Shown here: in pieces, positions 1 to 11,045 of the stretch
Numbering within the stretch: the first letter of the stretch is position 1
Layout of the letters: each line of letters starts with the position of its first letter
NCBI GenBank assembly: GCA_033961575.1
Contig: CM066736.1
Coordinates: forward strand, 10,449,501-10,513,500
DNA length: 64,000 bases
Source of the DNA: Aselliscus stoliczkanus
Lineage: Eukaryota > Chordata > Mammalia > Chiroptera > Hipposideridae
Direction of reading: 5' to 3'
Notes under the pieces: generated by a model
What the model saw: the letters and a program-made list of their open reading frames with translations, nothing else
Database searches by the model: none
Told to the model about the DNA's origin: nothing
Translations under genes and position numbers: made by a program

Positions 1-324
1 GAAGCAAATCCCCAACAACACATTCATTTTCAAGTCACTCATAAATATTTCAGAAGATACAGCTAAAAGGTAAGAACGTGTCTTACATAATCACAATACC
101 ACAATCACACCCAACAACTGAACAATTTAATAATAATTTCTCATTATTGCTATCCACTGACCAGCTGAGTGTTCAGATGTCTAGTTATCTCATATATGTT
201 ATTAATGTTTTTTTCCATTTAAAAAAAAATTTGAATCAGGATCCAAATAAAGTCCAGTAATTCCAGGCAGATGGTGACAGGCTGACATGTCTCTTAAATC
301 TCTCTTAATCTATAGGTTTCCCTA
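1..324. repeat. L1 3'-region remnant, left part
   Basis: The sequence resembles the non-coding 3' region of old mammalian L1 elements: a 'gaagcaaatcc' opening, 'cataaatatttcag', 'atccaaataaagtcca' and 'cttaatctatagg' in that order. The element runs off the left edge. It appears to continue at 1058 after an LTR insertion. A related piece lies at 52500-52780. The subfamily was not assigned and no coding remains. Confidence 0.65.
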
Positions 325-1057
325 TGTCTTAGTTCGAGTTCTCCTAAAAGCAGACCCAGAGACAAGGATTTGGGTGCAAACCGTTGATTTTGGATGTGAT
401 CTCAAGAAGCAAGGTAAGGGAGTGCTGAAGTGACCCAGAAAGGAAAAAGAGCTGATAAAGTGCATATTATTATAACAAACGGCAGCCATTTGGGGCAGCT
501 GGAGCTCAGTGTCTCCACAGCAGGCTCTTCAGAAAGGTCCCACCAAGGGGACAGGAAGCAGAGCGTCTATTCAGCAGCCCACCCTGCCTTGGTCCAAGGT
601 TGCCCCTGGGACACTGCCCCAAAGGCAGAGCCAGCACACTTCAGCAGCCAGAGGGGCCCCTCAGGTAGAAACCACTGATGTGTACCGAGCTGCCTGCAGG
701 TGATGTGCAGGGCAGATCACATGGGGAGGCACTGACAGTGTCACCTGCAATCTCCATCTCCAACATGCATTTCCTTTGTTGAAGTGCACAGGTCTTCTTT
801 TTATCCCATTTCTGGCATCCCATCATTCTGATACTGATGCTCCTACCTCCCCCTTTTCATTTATTAATAGAATGAGCCTTGTGATTATTCTGGACCCACC
901 TCTGATAATCCACTAGGGTCTCCCCATCTCAAGGTCAGCTGATGAGCAAACTCAATTCCGTCTGCTCCCTGGTTCTCCATGTTACTTCATGTATTCACAG
1001 GTTCCAGGGAAGAAGATGTTGACATATTTGGGGGGCCACTGCTCTGTCTGACACAGG
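325..1057. mobile_element. LTR-like element (MaLR/ERVL type) inserted in L1
   Basis: About 730 bp separates two halves of one L1 3' region. The insert opens TGTCTTAG near 325 and closes near CTGACACA at 1054, which is roughly the inverted TG...CA end pair expected of an LTR. Its right end has the 'gggggccact' string seen in MaLR-type LTRs. No internal retroviral coding sequence is present, so it would be a solo LTR. Exact ends and subfamily are uncertain, and no target duplication could be read. Confidence 0.5.
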
Positions 1058-1230
1058 TCATTTGTTCAAGGAAATAGCCAGTCTGGAATTTGCTCATGCA
1101 TCTCCATGGCGCTATTTTAGCCTGTTCCTTGCTCTCCTGTATTTTCTGCAAATTCCAGTTGCATTTAGAGACTTAACTAATTCAGGGTTGATTTGGTCTT
1201 GGCAAGACTATCTCACAGATGATGCTGCAA
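1058..1230. repeat. L1 3'-region remnant, right part
   Basis: This appears to continue the L1 sequence broken at 324: 'catttgttcaaggaaatag', 'cagtctggaatttgctcatg', 'catctccatgg' and 'tggcaagactatctcacag' follow the order expected for the same 3' region. From about 1230 to 1690 I see no recognisable repeat or gene, only AT-rich sequence. Confidence 0.55.
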
Positions 1231-1689
1231 ATGTGGAAGTTTTAAAGCATTAGTTTATTTCACAGGGTGAGACACACTTATGCACACACTAAATGGACTG
1301 AAAATTTACCATTGCTTCTAACCACTCACAGGGTGTCAAAAATTGGACAGGGAGAAATTTTCAAAGGAAGGCAACATCAAGAATCAGAAATACACATTTC
1401 TTTTATTCTCTGTTCACTCAGAAATAGTCCTTTCTGTTTCAACATTTAGGCAAAAAAAATAACAATAATCAAGAAAGAGATTTTCAAAAATATTTTTGGA
1501 TGGGATAGAGTAGAGAAAAAAAGAGTTTCCTAGACAAGGCAAGAAATTTGCATACCCAGCATGCTTCGATCAGGGTTTCTAAAAGTACATGTTATCTGAA
1601 CTCAATTTTCTAAGGGCCAGTGCCTTCCAAGTGCTCCATAAAATGCCTAAAACCACACCCCCAGGAAGAACCACCCAGACTGCATTCAA

Positions 1690-2500
1690 AACACAAATAA
1701 TACAAACCAAAACCACAGTGAGGTATCACTTCACATCCATTAGGATGGCTACTATAAAAACAAGCCAACAAAAAAACAAACAACAAACAAAAACCAACAA
1801 AGTAACAAGCGCTGGCAGGGATGTGGAGAAATTGGAGCCCTCATGCATTACTTGCTGGTGAGAACGTACTATGGTGCAGCCATTGTGAAAAACAATATAG
1901 CAGCTCCTCAAGAAATTACACAGAGAATTACACCATGATCCAGGATTCCCACCTCTAGATGTACACCCAAAAAAACTGAAAGCAGGGATTGGAACAGATA
2001 TTTGTATATCCATGTTTCTAGCAGCATTACTTTAGCCACTAGGCGAAAACAACACAAATGGTCAACAAATGATGGGTAGATAAACAAAATGGAATATTAC
2101 TCAACTTTAAAAAGGAAGGAAATTCTGACACCTGCTATGAACGGATACCATCCACCATCCATATGAATGGATCTCGAAGAGACATGATGCTCAGTGAAAT
2201 AAGCCAGTTACTAAAGGGCAAATCTTGCATGGTTCTACTTATAGGACCCAGAATCGTCCAATTCATGGAAACAGAAAGGAGTGGTGGTATAGCCCAAAGT
2301 GCGGGGAGGGCAGAATGGGGAGTCAGGGTTTAAAGAGTATCAAATTTCAGCCTGAGATGATGGAAAAAGTTCTGAAGGTGGATGGCAATGATGGCCCCAC
2401 GTTGGTGAACGATCTAGATGCAGCTGAGCTGAATACTTAAAATTGTTAAAATGTTACATTTTATGCTATGTGTATTTTACCAGAATAAAACAGAAAGAAA
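1690..2500 (+). repeat. L1 remnant, end of ORF2 plus 3' UTR
   Basis: The fragment follows the usual L1 order: 'gaggtatcacttcacatcc', 'ggatgtggagaaattgga', 'caaaatggaatattactc', 'gtgaaataagccagtta', then a tail ending in 'tattttaccagaataaaac'. It is 5'-truncated like most L1 copies. The former ORF2 C-terminus is frameshifted and only short frames survive. Confidence 0.85.
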
Positions 2501-3224
2501 GAAAAAAATACAATTGTATCTTATTTTCCTTACCATTTCAGCCACTGGGAAAACCCTCCTCTCACAATCAAGTCAGAAGAATAATAACAGTTTGCCAAGT
2601 GACATGTGAAGAAGAAATTGTTCCAGGCAGGAGGAGCTGAGGAAGCATAAACCACTTTCAGCCCAAGACATGGAGTTATTTTCGTTTCTGCCGTTTGTTG
2701 CCACTCATGTTTTCAATTTTCTAAAATTGCTACATCTCCGCGTTTTTTCAAACGTCAAAGGCAGAAGTTTGCTCACCACACAGAATCCCCCAGAATCCTG
2801 TCGTCAAGTTACACACTGGTCAACGATGCCATAAACATTCATCCATGTTACAGAAGAACATCATATTTCACAGCAACTGGGCTTTAAAAAAAAAAAAAAA
2901 GCAACTTTAGACCAAAGGATGTAAACCTGGCCAAAAGGGGTGGGAGGGTGGGGTGAGAAAGCAGAAAGGGGAAAATGCTTTTTGAAGAGCTTTTAAGATG
3001 AGGAGGAAGAGTCCTTGGTGATAAAATATGGGTGCTGTGGAATGAAAGGACCACAATTTAAAAGACAGTGTGGGATGACCCACTGTCACGGTGGGAATGG
3101 TGGAGGAGGCACGTTACAGACTCGAGCCAGTTACACAAGTAAAAGAACTTACTACCAGCACATATATTTAAGTAGTATATCATTTTTTGGTTCTTCGTCT
3201 TTATTGGTTTTCAATCCATAAAAA
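2501..3224. other. No recognised gene or repeat
   Basis: This stretch is mostly unassigned single-copy-looking sequence with an A-run at 2887-2901. A part near 2690-2770 is free of recognisable repeats. No exon signals or persuasive open frame were seen. Confidence 0.5.
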
Positions 3225-3700
3225 ATACAAATAAAATTAAAAATATTCAATCCATATAGATATACCTAAGTCAGAAAATGGAAACTGTTCTTTATCCTAG
3301 TACGTAGAGAAAACACCTTTAACAATATCAGATATGTGTTTCCCCAATTTTTCCTATGAAGAGAAATATATAAGCATATATGTTCTTGTATATGTAAAAA
3401 TAAAATGGTTACCTACATATATCATTATATATAGAACATATACAATTAACTACATATCACATTGTACATGACAAAAAAAATTTTAAAAACACATATAAAT
3501 ATATTACCTTTCAACTTGCTTCTTTGAATTATCAAGGAATCATGGACATTTCTGCCTATCAGCACGTCTATCAAGCTTGATCTTTTTAATGGCTGTATCA
3601 TATTCCATGAAAGCAATATTCATCCATATAACTTATTTCTTATGAACGGACATTTGGTTATGATATTTTAAATGACCTCTTAAGGCAGAGAAAAGAAGAG
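3225..3700 (-). repeat. AT-rich L1 3' UTR remnant
   Basis: Antisense L1 wording is visible at 3580-3660: 'tttttaatggctgtatcat', 'attccatgaaag', 'gaacggacatttggtt'. The AT-rich part at 3240-3500 looks like more of the same 3' UTR. It is strongly decayed, so the left limit is approximate. Confidence 0.6.
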
Positions 3701-3756
3701 ATATTTAATCTCTTCTGAAATAAAAGCAACATAAAATTAACTTTTTAAAACCCTTC

Positions 3757-4214
3757 TTTTTTTTTAAGATTTTATTGGGGAATTGGGGGAGAGAAACAGC
3801 GCTGAGGAATCAGGGAAGGGGAACAGACAAATTGCTGTCCTTTTGTTCTTCAGTCTAGTTGTGGAGGACGTTGCTTCACTGGCCCATGTTGGTATCTTCA
3901 TTACGCTCTTCCCGGATGAGGCAGATTGGTCACCAGCCATTGGACAGCCACTCACACTGGCTGCCAGCCACTCTGGTAGCCCACGGCAGCCCACGGTAGC
4001 CCACTGCAGCAAGGGCTACAGCCTATGCCGTCACCGGCTACTCATAGCCAGCTACTTATAGCAGCCCAGCTCCAGGTGGAGCTATTGTTCACCATCTTAG
4101 CTGTAGAGGGCGCAGCGTCACTGGCCCTCATGTGGGATCTGAACCGGGGCCCTGCTGCTCAGAGCTGGCACTCCCAAGCCAACTCTTAACCAACGAGACA
4201 CTCAGCCAGCCCCT
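3757..4214 (-). mobile_element. Long tRNA-headed SINE with AATAAA tail
   Basis: This full-length SINE is in reverse orientation. The tRNA-like head is at the right (about 4120-4214), the oligo(T) end at the left, and an AATAAA signal (as TTTATT at 3771-3776) lies just inside the tail. The flanks carry a duplication, 'aaaacccttcttt' at 3747-3759 and 'aaaacctttcttt' at 4215-4227, with one mismatch. Body and tail match the element at 11046-11491. The interior holds short repeated 'agcccacgg' units. The head retains pol III promoter-like boxes but is not a tRNA gene. Confidence 0.9.
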
Positions 4215-4329
4215 AAAACCTTTCTTTCTTCAGCCCATTGCAAGGAACTCAAAAAATGTCAACACTGTCCTCTCTTAACTTGAATGCCATTGATGTCATT
4301 TTTCTAGAACATCGTTATTGGTTTTCTGA

Positions 4330-4570
4330 CTAAACATATTCTATCCATATGGATGTGAAACAGCCATGGGAAAGAATACTACGTAACTGTCAAAACGGAC
4401 AAAGTAGTCTATATGAAGTACAATGAAATCATCTCCCAGGCATACTGTGAAATGAATAAGAGGTAATTGTATGATCATTTGCCTTATAAGTATTTAGAGC
4501 CATGTAAATTGTTTGCGTAAGTTATTCACAGAGAATATCTCAAGAAGGAAGCAACAGAAACGGGTGACTG
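4330..4570 (+). repeat. Probable L1 fragment
   Basis: The order 'gggaaagaatactacgtaac', 'tatatgaagtacaatg', 'actgtgaaatgaataagag' resembles the end of L1 ORF2 and its 3' flank. It is heavily diverged, so the family call is tentative. Confidence 0.4.
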
Positions 4571-4748
4571 ATTACGCCCTAGGAGGGACCTGGGCAGCTT
4601 CCAGGCAGCCTCACAACCTCTTTAGGTAGAAGATTAGGTAGAAGATATTATTATTATTATTATATCCATCAGCGATGAGGAAACCAAGGACAGAACGTTT
4701 CTAAAGACTTCATGGGGTAAAAAAAGAAAAGAATCAGATGAAATCATC

Positions 4749-4802
4749 TCCATTCAATCCAAGTTTCTAGAACCATCCATTCAATCCAAGTTTCTAGAAC
4801 CA
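4749..4802. repeat. Exact 27-bp tandem duplication
   Basis: The 27-bp unit at 4749-4775 is repeated without mismatch at 4776-4802. The unit begins 'tccattcaatcc' and ends 'tctagaacca'. It sits outside recognised transposons and is probably a recent slippage or replication duplication. Confidence 0.95.
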
Positions 4803-5029
4803 CTTTCTATGCGCCAGCTGTGTGCGTTAATAATAGCACCCAGACCATGGGCGTGACTGGTGACTGAATGAAGCCCATTGGGCAGCAATCTGCTCCCCAC
4901 AGGTGCTCGATAAAGAGGAGCTAGTTTTTTATAACAGTATTCATTAGTAGGACAATTTATTTTGCAGCGCATCTCAGTTGGTTTTGCCCACAGCTCTGTG
5001 TATGAAATAGGGCAAGGATGGTTTCTGTC

Positions 5030-5300
5030 TTACCCATTTTCAGTAAAATTGAGGCTCAGAAAATTGAAGTGCCTTGGGGCACCTCACCCAGCTTTGGAAA
5101 GCACAGAGGTTTCCTGGAGGGGGTGGTGCCTGACCACAGGCTCTGCCACCAGATGCCTGGGATCGAATCCTGGTTCTGCCCCTCACTCGCGGTGGGACAC
5201 TTAAGCTCTCTGTGTGTCAGCTTTGGCATCGATCACATGGAACCATAAGGGTACTGCTTTTCCTAGAATTGGGAAGAGGAGTTAATCCGCGTTCATTTCT
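5030..5300. repeat. Two MIR fragments, head to head
   Basis: The stretch 5030-5095 has the MIR core read in reverse ('ttgaggctcagaaaattgaa'). The stretch 5105-5300 has MIR in forward order: 'gatcgaatcctggttctg', then 'cacttaagctctctgtgtg'. The latter retains the tRNA-like B-box region. Confidence 0.65.
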
Positions 5301-5324
5301 GCAGCCAGTGATCCTTTTCAAAAC

Positions 5325-5860
5325 AGAAACCAGGTCATGTCACTCTTCCATGCCAACCCTCCTCCCACGTGCTCCTCTCCCACTTGGAACAAAAGCACAA
5401 TTCCTTCCTGGGAGGAGCGCACGAGGTCCCCATGGCAGGGTCTTCCAGCTACCTCCCTCTCTCTCCTCACCCTCCGGCTCAGTCCTCACCCACCGACCGG
5501 TTTCCTGGTGGTGCCCCCACCACACCAAGCTCGGCCCTGCCTCCCGGCCTTTGGGTGTTAGGTACCCTCTGCCAGGAACGTTTTGCCCAGAGATCATCCT
5601 GACTTCCCTGGCATTCCCAGACCTGCACAGGGCATACTTATCAAAGCAGCGTTCCCCAACCATCTACCTCCTCATCCTGCTCAGTTATTTCTCACTAACC
5701 CTTGTCACCACCACATATCTATGCCTCTGTGTATTTCTCTCTCATCCTTAAACATAAGCTGACGGGGCAGGTTGAGACTCTCTCTGTTTTGCTCCTTGCT
5801 GCATCCCCGACCCTTAGGACGGTACCTAGCATCCCTTGCCCCGCCCCCATCAATGCTAGC
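5325..5860 (+). repeat. L2 LINE 3' region
   Basis: The order is characteristic of L2: 'tgccaggaacgttttgccc', 'atcctgacttccctggc', 'gctccttgctgcatcccc', 'ggacggtacctagcatc'. An open frame of 179 codons at 5212-5751 crosses it but is not a conserved L2 protein segment. The sequence is ancient and shared by mammals generally. Confidence 0.75.
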
Positions 5861-6904
5861 TCTCCCAAGAGGTAAAAAAGACACAGCCTGAGCCAAGGCA
5901 TGGAGGTGGGGAACAGGGCATGGTCCCAGCAGGGAGCCGGATGTGACTCCTTTGACCAGGCTCCACCTCAGTGATGGGAAATGGCCTCTGCTACCACCAA
6001 GAAACGCCACGCACTGATCTCTTGGAGCCACCCCGCTAAAATGCTTTGAGCGAATGTATGGTCTAAAGCCTTCCTCACCCCACTGGTCCTTTCCCAGGAC
6101 CCTGCTGCCTTAGACCCCAGCCCCCAAGGCTAAGGTATGACAGCCAGGGTGGGAGGCTCCCTCTCAGTCCCAGCCAGCGGCTTTGGGGGCTTTGGCAGGG
6201 GCGGGGGGTGTATCTCACAGATTGAGGGCAAGACCTGGGGGGCAGGGCCCCTCGGAGGAAGGCTGCCTTGTGGAGCAGTGACAGCTCACAGCCAATAAAC
6301 AAGGAAGACTGGGGCAGGCCTGCGTCTCCTCTACCCCTTTAAGAAAGACACCTCGGGACTCTGGCTGGAGGTCGCAGCAGGAAACCAAGCACACACAGAA
6401 GGGCTGCCTAGCCAAATAAATAGTCATTTATTAAGGTACTTCGCTCTCAGCAGGAAACCAGCATGGGCAGCTGTCGGGGGAGGGGGCTGTCTCCCTAAGA
6501 GGGCAGCCATCTTTAAGAGAGAGGATAAAACACTTGATTTGAAACACTTGTCTCCAGATGGGACCAGTAAAAACCCAGGCCCTCAGCCTGATTCCAAACC
6601 TCTCTAGAGAAAGGATAGCAACGAACGGCTTTCTGGAACCTTCCTGCCAGTGCAGAATGAAAGGCCCTCTCCAGGCCACCACCCTGCAGGCGGGTCCACC
6701 TAGCTTCCCCCAGAATTGTGTCCACACAGCTTTCTCTGAATTCGTGGCTGGGGTTAAGATGACAACCTGCAAAGGCAGGTTGTCTTTGAAGTGGAGCAAG
6801 AACAGAGATTTCCGGGCCACAGCTCTGGGCAGTGCATCAGGATGGGGCTTCTCCCCAAGCCAGGCTGGCTTGGGCACCACTGCTCCCCTTTCTTGAAAGC
6901 TTCA
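5861..6904. other. Unassigned GC-moderate sequence
   Basis: No recognised repeat or gene was found. Several open frames on both strands reach 110-150 codons, but they overlap one another on opposite strands, which is the pattern of chance openness in GC-rich DNA rather than coding. Confidence 0.4.
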
Positions 6905-7300
6905 CGCTGTCTCCTTGGATGGAGGCTGTGCAGGTTTTCTCGCTTTGCCTGGAATGTTCTCTCCCACGATACACAACCACCGCCACCATCAGCACCACCA
7001 TCACACCGTGGCTGGGGCAATTCCTTCTCATCTTAGATCTCGGTCTGACAGGAGAGGTCTCTCTGGTCGCTCCGACAAGCTCGGGTGCCTTGTTCCGGGC
7101 TCTCCTGATCGCACACAGCCCTCCCCAAATTGCACACGGCCAGTGCTCATCCCAACCTGCACCTCACATTTTATAGAGGTGCAACTGTCTGTCACCATCC
7201 TTCTCCACTGTTTCTGTCAGGCTCACCAGGATAGCCATAATGCATGACACAGAATAGGCCCTCAATTAATACATGTTCAACGAATGAATACGTGAACCCT
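6905..7300 (+). repeat. L2 LINE 3' end
   Basis: 'ttgcctggaatgttctctccc' is the L2 landmark, and the right end 'gacacagaataggccctcaa' followed by 'tacatgttcaacgaatgaat' is the L2 3' terminus. The GAAT tail then passes into the tetranucleotide tract to its right. Confidence 0.7.
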
Positions 7301-7339
7301 CAGAAAAACAAAATATGTGAGTATACCTCAGGCTCCTAG

Positions 7340-7570
7340 ACAAGTATCCAAACACTTGAATGTGTGTATGAATGAGTGAATGAATGAATGAGTGTGTGAG
7401 TGAATAGTGAGTGAATGAATGAGTGAGCAATGAATGCATAAGTGAACAAATGAATGAATAAGTAAACAAATGAATGAGTAAATAAGTGAATTCATGAGTG
7501 GAATCATGAATGAGTGAATAAATGAGTGAGTGAATTCATAAATGGGTGATTGAATGAGCGATCAGGTAAG
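7340..7570. repeat. Imperfect GAAT/GAGT tetranucleotide array
   Basis: About 230 bp consists of degenerate TGAA and TGAG units, interrupted by AAAC and GTGA variants. It directly follows the end of an L2 element whose own tail is made of GAAT units, which is the likely seed. Confidence 0.85.
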
Positions 7571-7574
7571 TAAA

Positions 7575-8234
7575 GGAGGGAGAATGGCTAGTGATGGTTC
7601 CCTCGGGGGTGGCCCTATCAGTTAATATGCTTTTTCTGTCTCTCCTGTTCTGTCTATGCAGTTAGAGAAAGACGCAGGAGAGGGTGGCATGAATGTGACT
7701 CTAACCAACACATGGCACGAGGGGGGCATTTCCCGAAGGGGCACATGGCGGGGGGAGCTTCCAGGCAGAAGCTGACCTCCACGGGGCAGCTCTGTCCCTG
7801 ACCCTTTTCACCTTCCCTTGTTCTGATCTTTATGGGGCCATCTGCCTTTTAGCATCAAAGGAGACAGCAGGGCCGTGATTTGTCCCACAACAGCTCTATA
7901 AAAATGTAATTACCCAATAACCCGCTGTCTGCAAAACAAACCATCTTCCTGTTTCTTCTCCCATAAAAAGCATTTGACAGCCCTGTTCTATCAGCTTAGA
8001 AAACCTGGAGAGAGTTCACTTAGCTCTGTGTGAAATGAAAACCCTGGAGGGAGGGGGAGAGGCCGAAGTGGGGAGAAACACACCTCGGCTCTCCCCAAGG
8101 CAAGGGGAGTCAGTCATCGTGGTCCGATGTAGGACTGGACAATGCAAGTCACAGCTAACAAGGGCAGCGGGGCTCAGAAACACAAGGCGCCCAGCCAGGC
8201 CGCAGCACCAGGCAGCATCCTCTCAGTTCCCACA
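7575..8234. other. Repeat-poor stretch with a splice-acceptor-like site
   Basis: No repeat was recognised. At 7630-7661 a long pyrimidine run ends in 'gtctatgcag', which resembles a 3' splice site, and an open frame of about 37 codons follows. No matching donor was found. The part 7820-8000 is AT-richer and contains 'aatgtaattacccaataac' and 'cataaaaagcatttgac'. Confidence 0.3.
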
Positions 8235-8890
8235 AAGGTCATTCCTTCATTTAGTCACTCAACAAACATGGGTCAGGCACCCACTCTGCACTAAGCAGTA
8301 GGCTAGGGTTCAAGTCCAGTACAACATGTGCTAGTCTTTCAAGAAACCCATATCCATAATATGCATTTATTTTAAGTGATGGTGAGGCATTTTGGTCTGA
8401 ATTTACTAAAATGCAAAAGGTGTATATAATCCATCATTATTACATGGATGAGGCAGGTTATAAAACAGAGGACTATGAGTGGTGATGGTTATACAATATT
8501 GGCAATGTACATAATGTCACTGAATTGTACACTTAAAAATGGTACAATTTATGTTATCGAATATATATATATATCAATTTAAAAGCAGGAGAGATGCCTA
8601 GATGCTGGGAACTTGGGGTGTTTTCCTGTTTTCTTCTGTATATTTTTTGGTATCTCTAAGAGTTGTTTTCCTGTGAATATATATTGTATAAAGAGCTCAC
8701 AGTCTGGTGGGGAGATAGATAAGGAAATCAGCTATTACAGGATATGGTGATGCACACAGAAGTGGAGGCATAAAAATCAGACTGTGGGGTGCCACGGAAG
8801 GGTGCCCAGGAGAGGGCGATGAACAGGGATGAGCCAGGCAAAAAGGTGAGGGTGAAGGGGAGAGGACATGCCAGGAGAGAACCAGCACTG
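8235..8890 (-). repeat. L2 LINE split by an L1 tail
   Basis: L2 in reverse is recognisable at 8235-8340 ('tcactcaacaaacatgggtc') and again at 8690-8890 ('aagagctcacagtctggtgg'). These halves are separated by unrelated sequence, including an L1 3' end at about 8470-8585 ending 'ctgaattgtacacttaaaaa'. Confidence 0.6.
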
Positions 8891-8904
8891 AAAGTACAAA
8901 ACTG

Positions 8905-9100
8905 TCCAGTTTGATTCTTGGCCTGGCTACACATTTGCTGTGTGTCCTTGGGTGAGTTAGTTAACCTCTCTGTTCTTCAGTTCTATAAACTGAGGGTCAA
9001 TAGATGTACTTACCCCATAGGATGTTGTGAGGATTAAGTGAGTTAATATACATAAAGCAATTACAACAGTGTCTAGCATATGGTCAAGGCCATATAAGAA
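8905..9100 (+). repeat. MIR SINE
   Basis: Forward MIR is nearly complete: 'gctgtgtgtccttgggtgag', 'taacctctctgttcttcag', 'gttgtgaggattaagtgag', 'acagtgtctagcatatgg'. It is an ancient copy. A T-run follows at about 9108-9131. Confidence 0.85.
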
Positions 9101-9131
9101 TTAGCTTTTTTTTTTCTTTCTTTTTTTTTTA

Positions 9132-10214
9132 ATGACTACAAACAACAGGAAACTTCTGGAAATAGTACAAAAGAGAAATGGAATGGCTAAAGGAGCCTGG
9201 GGAAAAAACAATGTAAGAATCATCTTTACTGAAATAAAAAGCAAGTAAAGCCTTGCAGGGGTGGGGGTGTGTGATAAACAACAAAGGGAGATCAAATCTG
9301 AAAATAAAATGTCTTAGGATGACAGCTTTCTGTTTTGGACTAAGATATTTGTAGCTAACAAAGTTGACTTAAAACGGGTTTGGACTAAGCAAAAAGATGC
9401 TGAAAATGCATAAAGGAGTCAGGCTTGAAAGGCTGAACATAAGTCAGCCTCTTTGTTGGAGAAAGCTCCCCGGTGTTCAACATTTGGAATTGATGACTTG
9501 GTGGTTTCCTCTGGGGAAGAAAATATCTTGACATTTCCTGGTACGTCTTCTTTCCTACCCCCTTGCTCCCAAGGACACTCTATATCAGTGTAATGTCCCT
9601 GCTTGAGCACTGATGGGCGTGTGCACCCAGATGATATTGGGAATATTTGCAATTCGGGGGCTCACAGCAGGATCTGTCATCTTCCCGAAGGCGTGAGCAA
9701 TGCTACTGCAAAAGCACTCTTTACAGTCACAAATCACTGTTCGATACATTCCAGGATTTCAAAGCTGTGGCGTAAATTTCCAAGCCAGAAGAACAGCATG
9801 GAAGCCTTAAGTGCTGGGTTTCAACCCTCTAGACTCCCTGGAACCAGTGTCTGGGGTTCTGGCAGCATCAATATGGCCCTTTCATGCTTCCAAGGGATAT
9901 GGATAGTGTGTTAAGCCAAAGAGAGACAGCGTGTGGTCTGGAATGGAAGCCATGGCGTGTGCTGGAAGGCTCTCGGATCTGCTTTGAAACTGTAAATGGC
10001 AAATCTCTGCTCCTTAGCCCTCTATATTATCATCTTTTAAATGGGTACAACAATGTTTATCTCTGGCACACAATTAAAGGTCTTAAGTCTATAAGGAAAG
10101 GGGACTGGGGCAGGCTAAGCCCATAAATATCTGGGATTTTATTTTGCATTTGAAGCAAAGTTTTGAAAACATCCTTGTATCTACTAGTAATGCATTCAGC
10201 TGCCAATAATATTA
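9132..10214. other. No recognised gene or repeat
   Basis: Mostly unassigned sequence. Short open frames near 9600-10126 (80-103 codons) have no recognisable protein family. Nothing else was supportable. Confidence 0.4.
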
Positions 10215-10560
10215 ATAGAATATCTCACTACAGGGCCTTAAATTAGTAGGGATTCATTTTTGTTACATAACAAGAACTCTGCAGGTGGCCAGTTACAGGT
10301 CCTGATGCAGAGGCTCCACTACACCCTGACCAACATTTTGACAAAACAGCTGCTATAGCTCCAGCCATCACATCCCAAATCTAGCCAGGAAAAAAAAAAA
10401 AGCGTTCCAGGAAAGTGCTGCATCTCTCCCCTTTTTCAAAGAGAATAATTTTTTCCCCCCAGAATCTCTCGCAACAGACCTTTTGGAGAGAACTGGGTCA
10501 CATACCCTCCTAGCTGCAAAGAAAGCAGGGCTATTAGGAAACAGAACTGAGACCAATTAC
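10215..10560. repeat. Unassigned interspersed repeat, copy 1
   Basis: The pattern 'ttgttacataacaagaactc', 'cagctgctatagctccagcc' and 'atcacatcccaaa' is that of a common mammalian interspersed repeat whose family name I cannot place. A related copy is likely at 42130-42440. Confidence 0.45.
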
Positions 10561-10574
10561 GATCCAAAGTCTGG

Positions 10575-10700
10575 GTCTGGGCTCACGGGAGTCATTGTGC
10601 CCACTTCACAGGCTGGTCGAGAGAATTAAATGACATGATCCATAGGGGACTGTTGGCATTGTTCCTGGTACACGGCGAATATTCAAGAACTGTTACTCAA
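10575..10700 (+). repeat. MIR fragment
   Basis: It contains 'agagaattaaatgacatgat' followed by 'tgttcctggtacacggcgaa', the 3' half of MIR. It is diverged and incomplete. Confidence 0.6.
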
Positions 10701-11045
10701 AGTCTGAGGTTCATTTAGTCTCTTCTTTGAGTCACCTTGGCCTGGGAGGTCTTTGAACCCATCCATGCCATCACTTCTTGTAGGTGCTTTGAGATGTCTG
10801 AGATCAAAGTATGCCCAAGCATTCCTTCTTTCTTCTTTTTCCTTTCTACACAAATCTGAAAGTACCTAGACTAATGTCTAACGACCTACACAAGAAGACA
10901 TAAATCAAAGGGCGATGACAAGTTTAAGTCAAAAATAAAGAAAAGACAAAGCAACTCCGAGATCTCTTAAAACCAACAGTGGTCAGGGGAGATCTCAGGA
11001 TTAAGACTCAAACATGTTCCCATTTTGAACCATGAAGAAATTTCT

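Noticed and set aside
5212..5751. 179-codon open frame on the plus strand
   Set aside because: It is largely within an L2 fragment, has overlapping frames on both strands and no family.
7340..7570. Regular short repeats that could suggest a CRISPR-like array
   Set aside because: The units are tetranucleotides without spacers, and the genome is mammalian.
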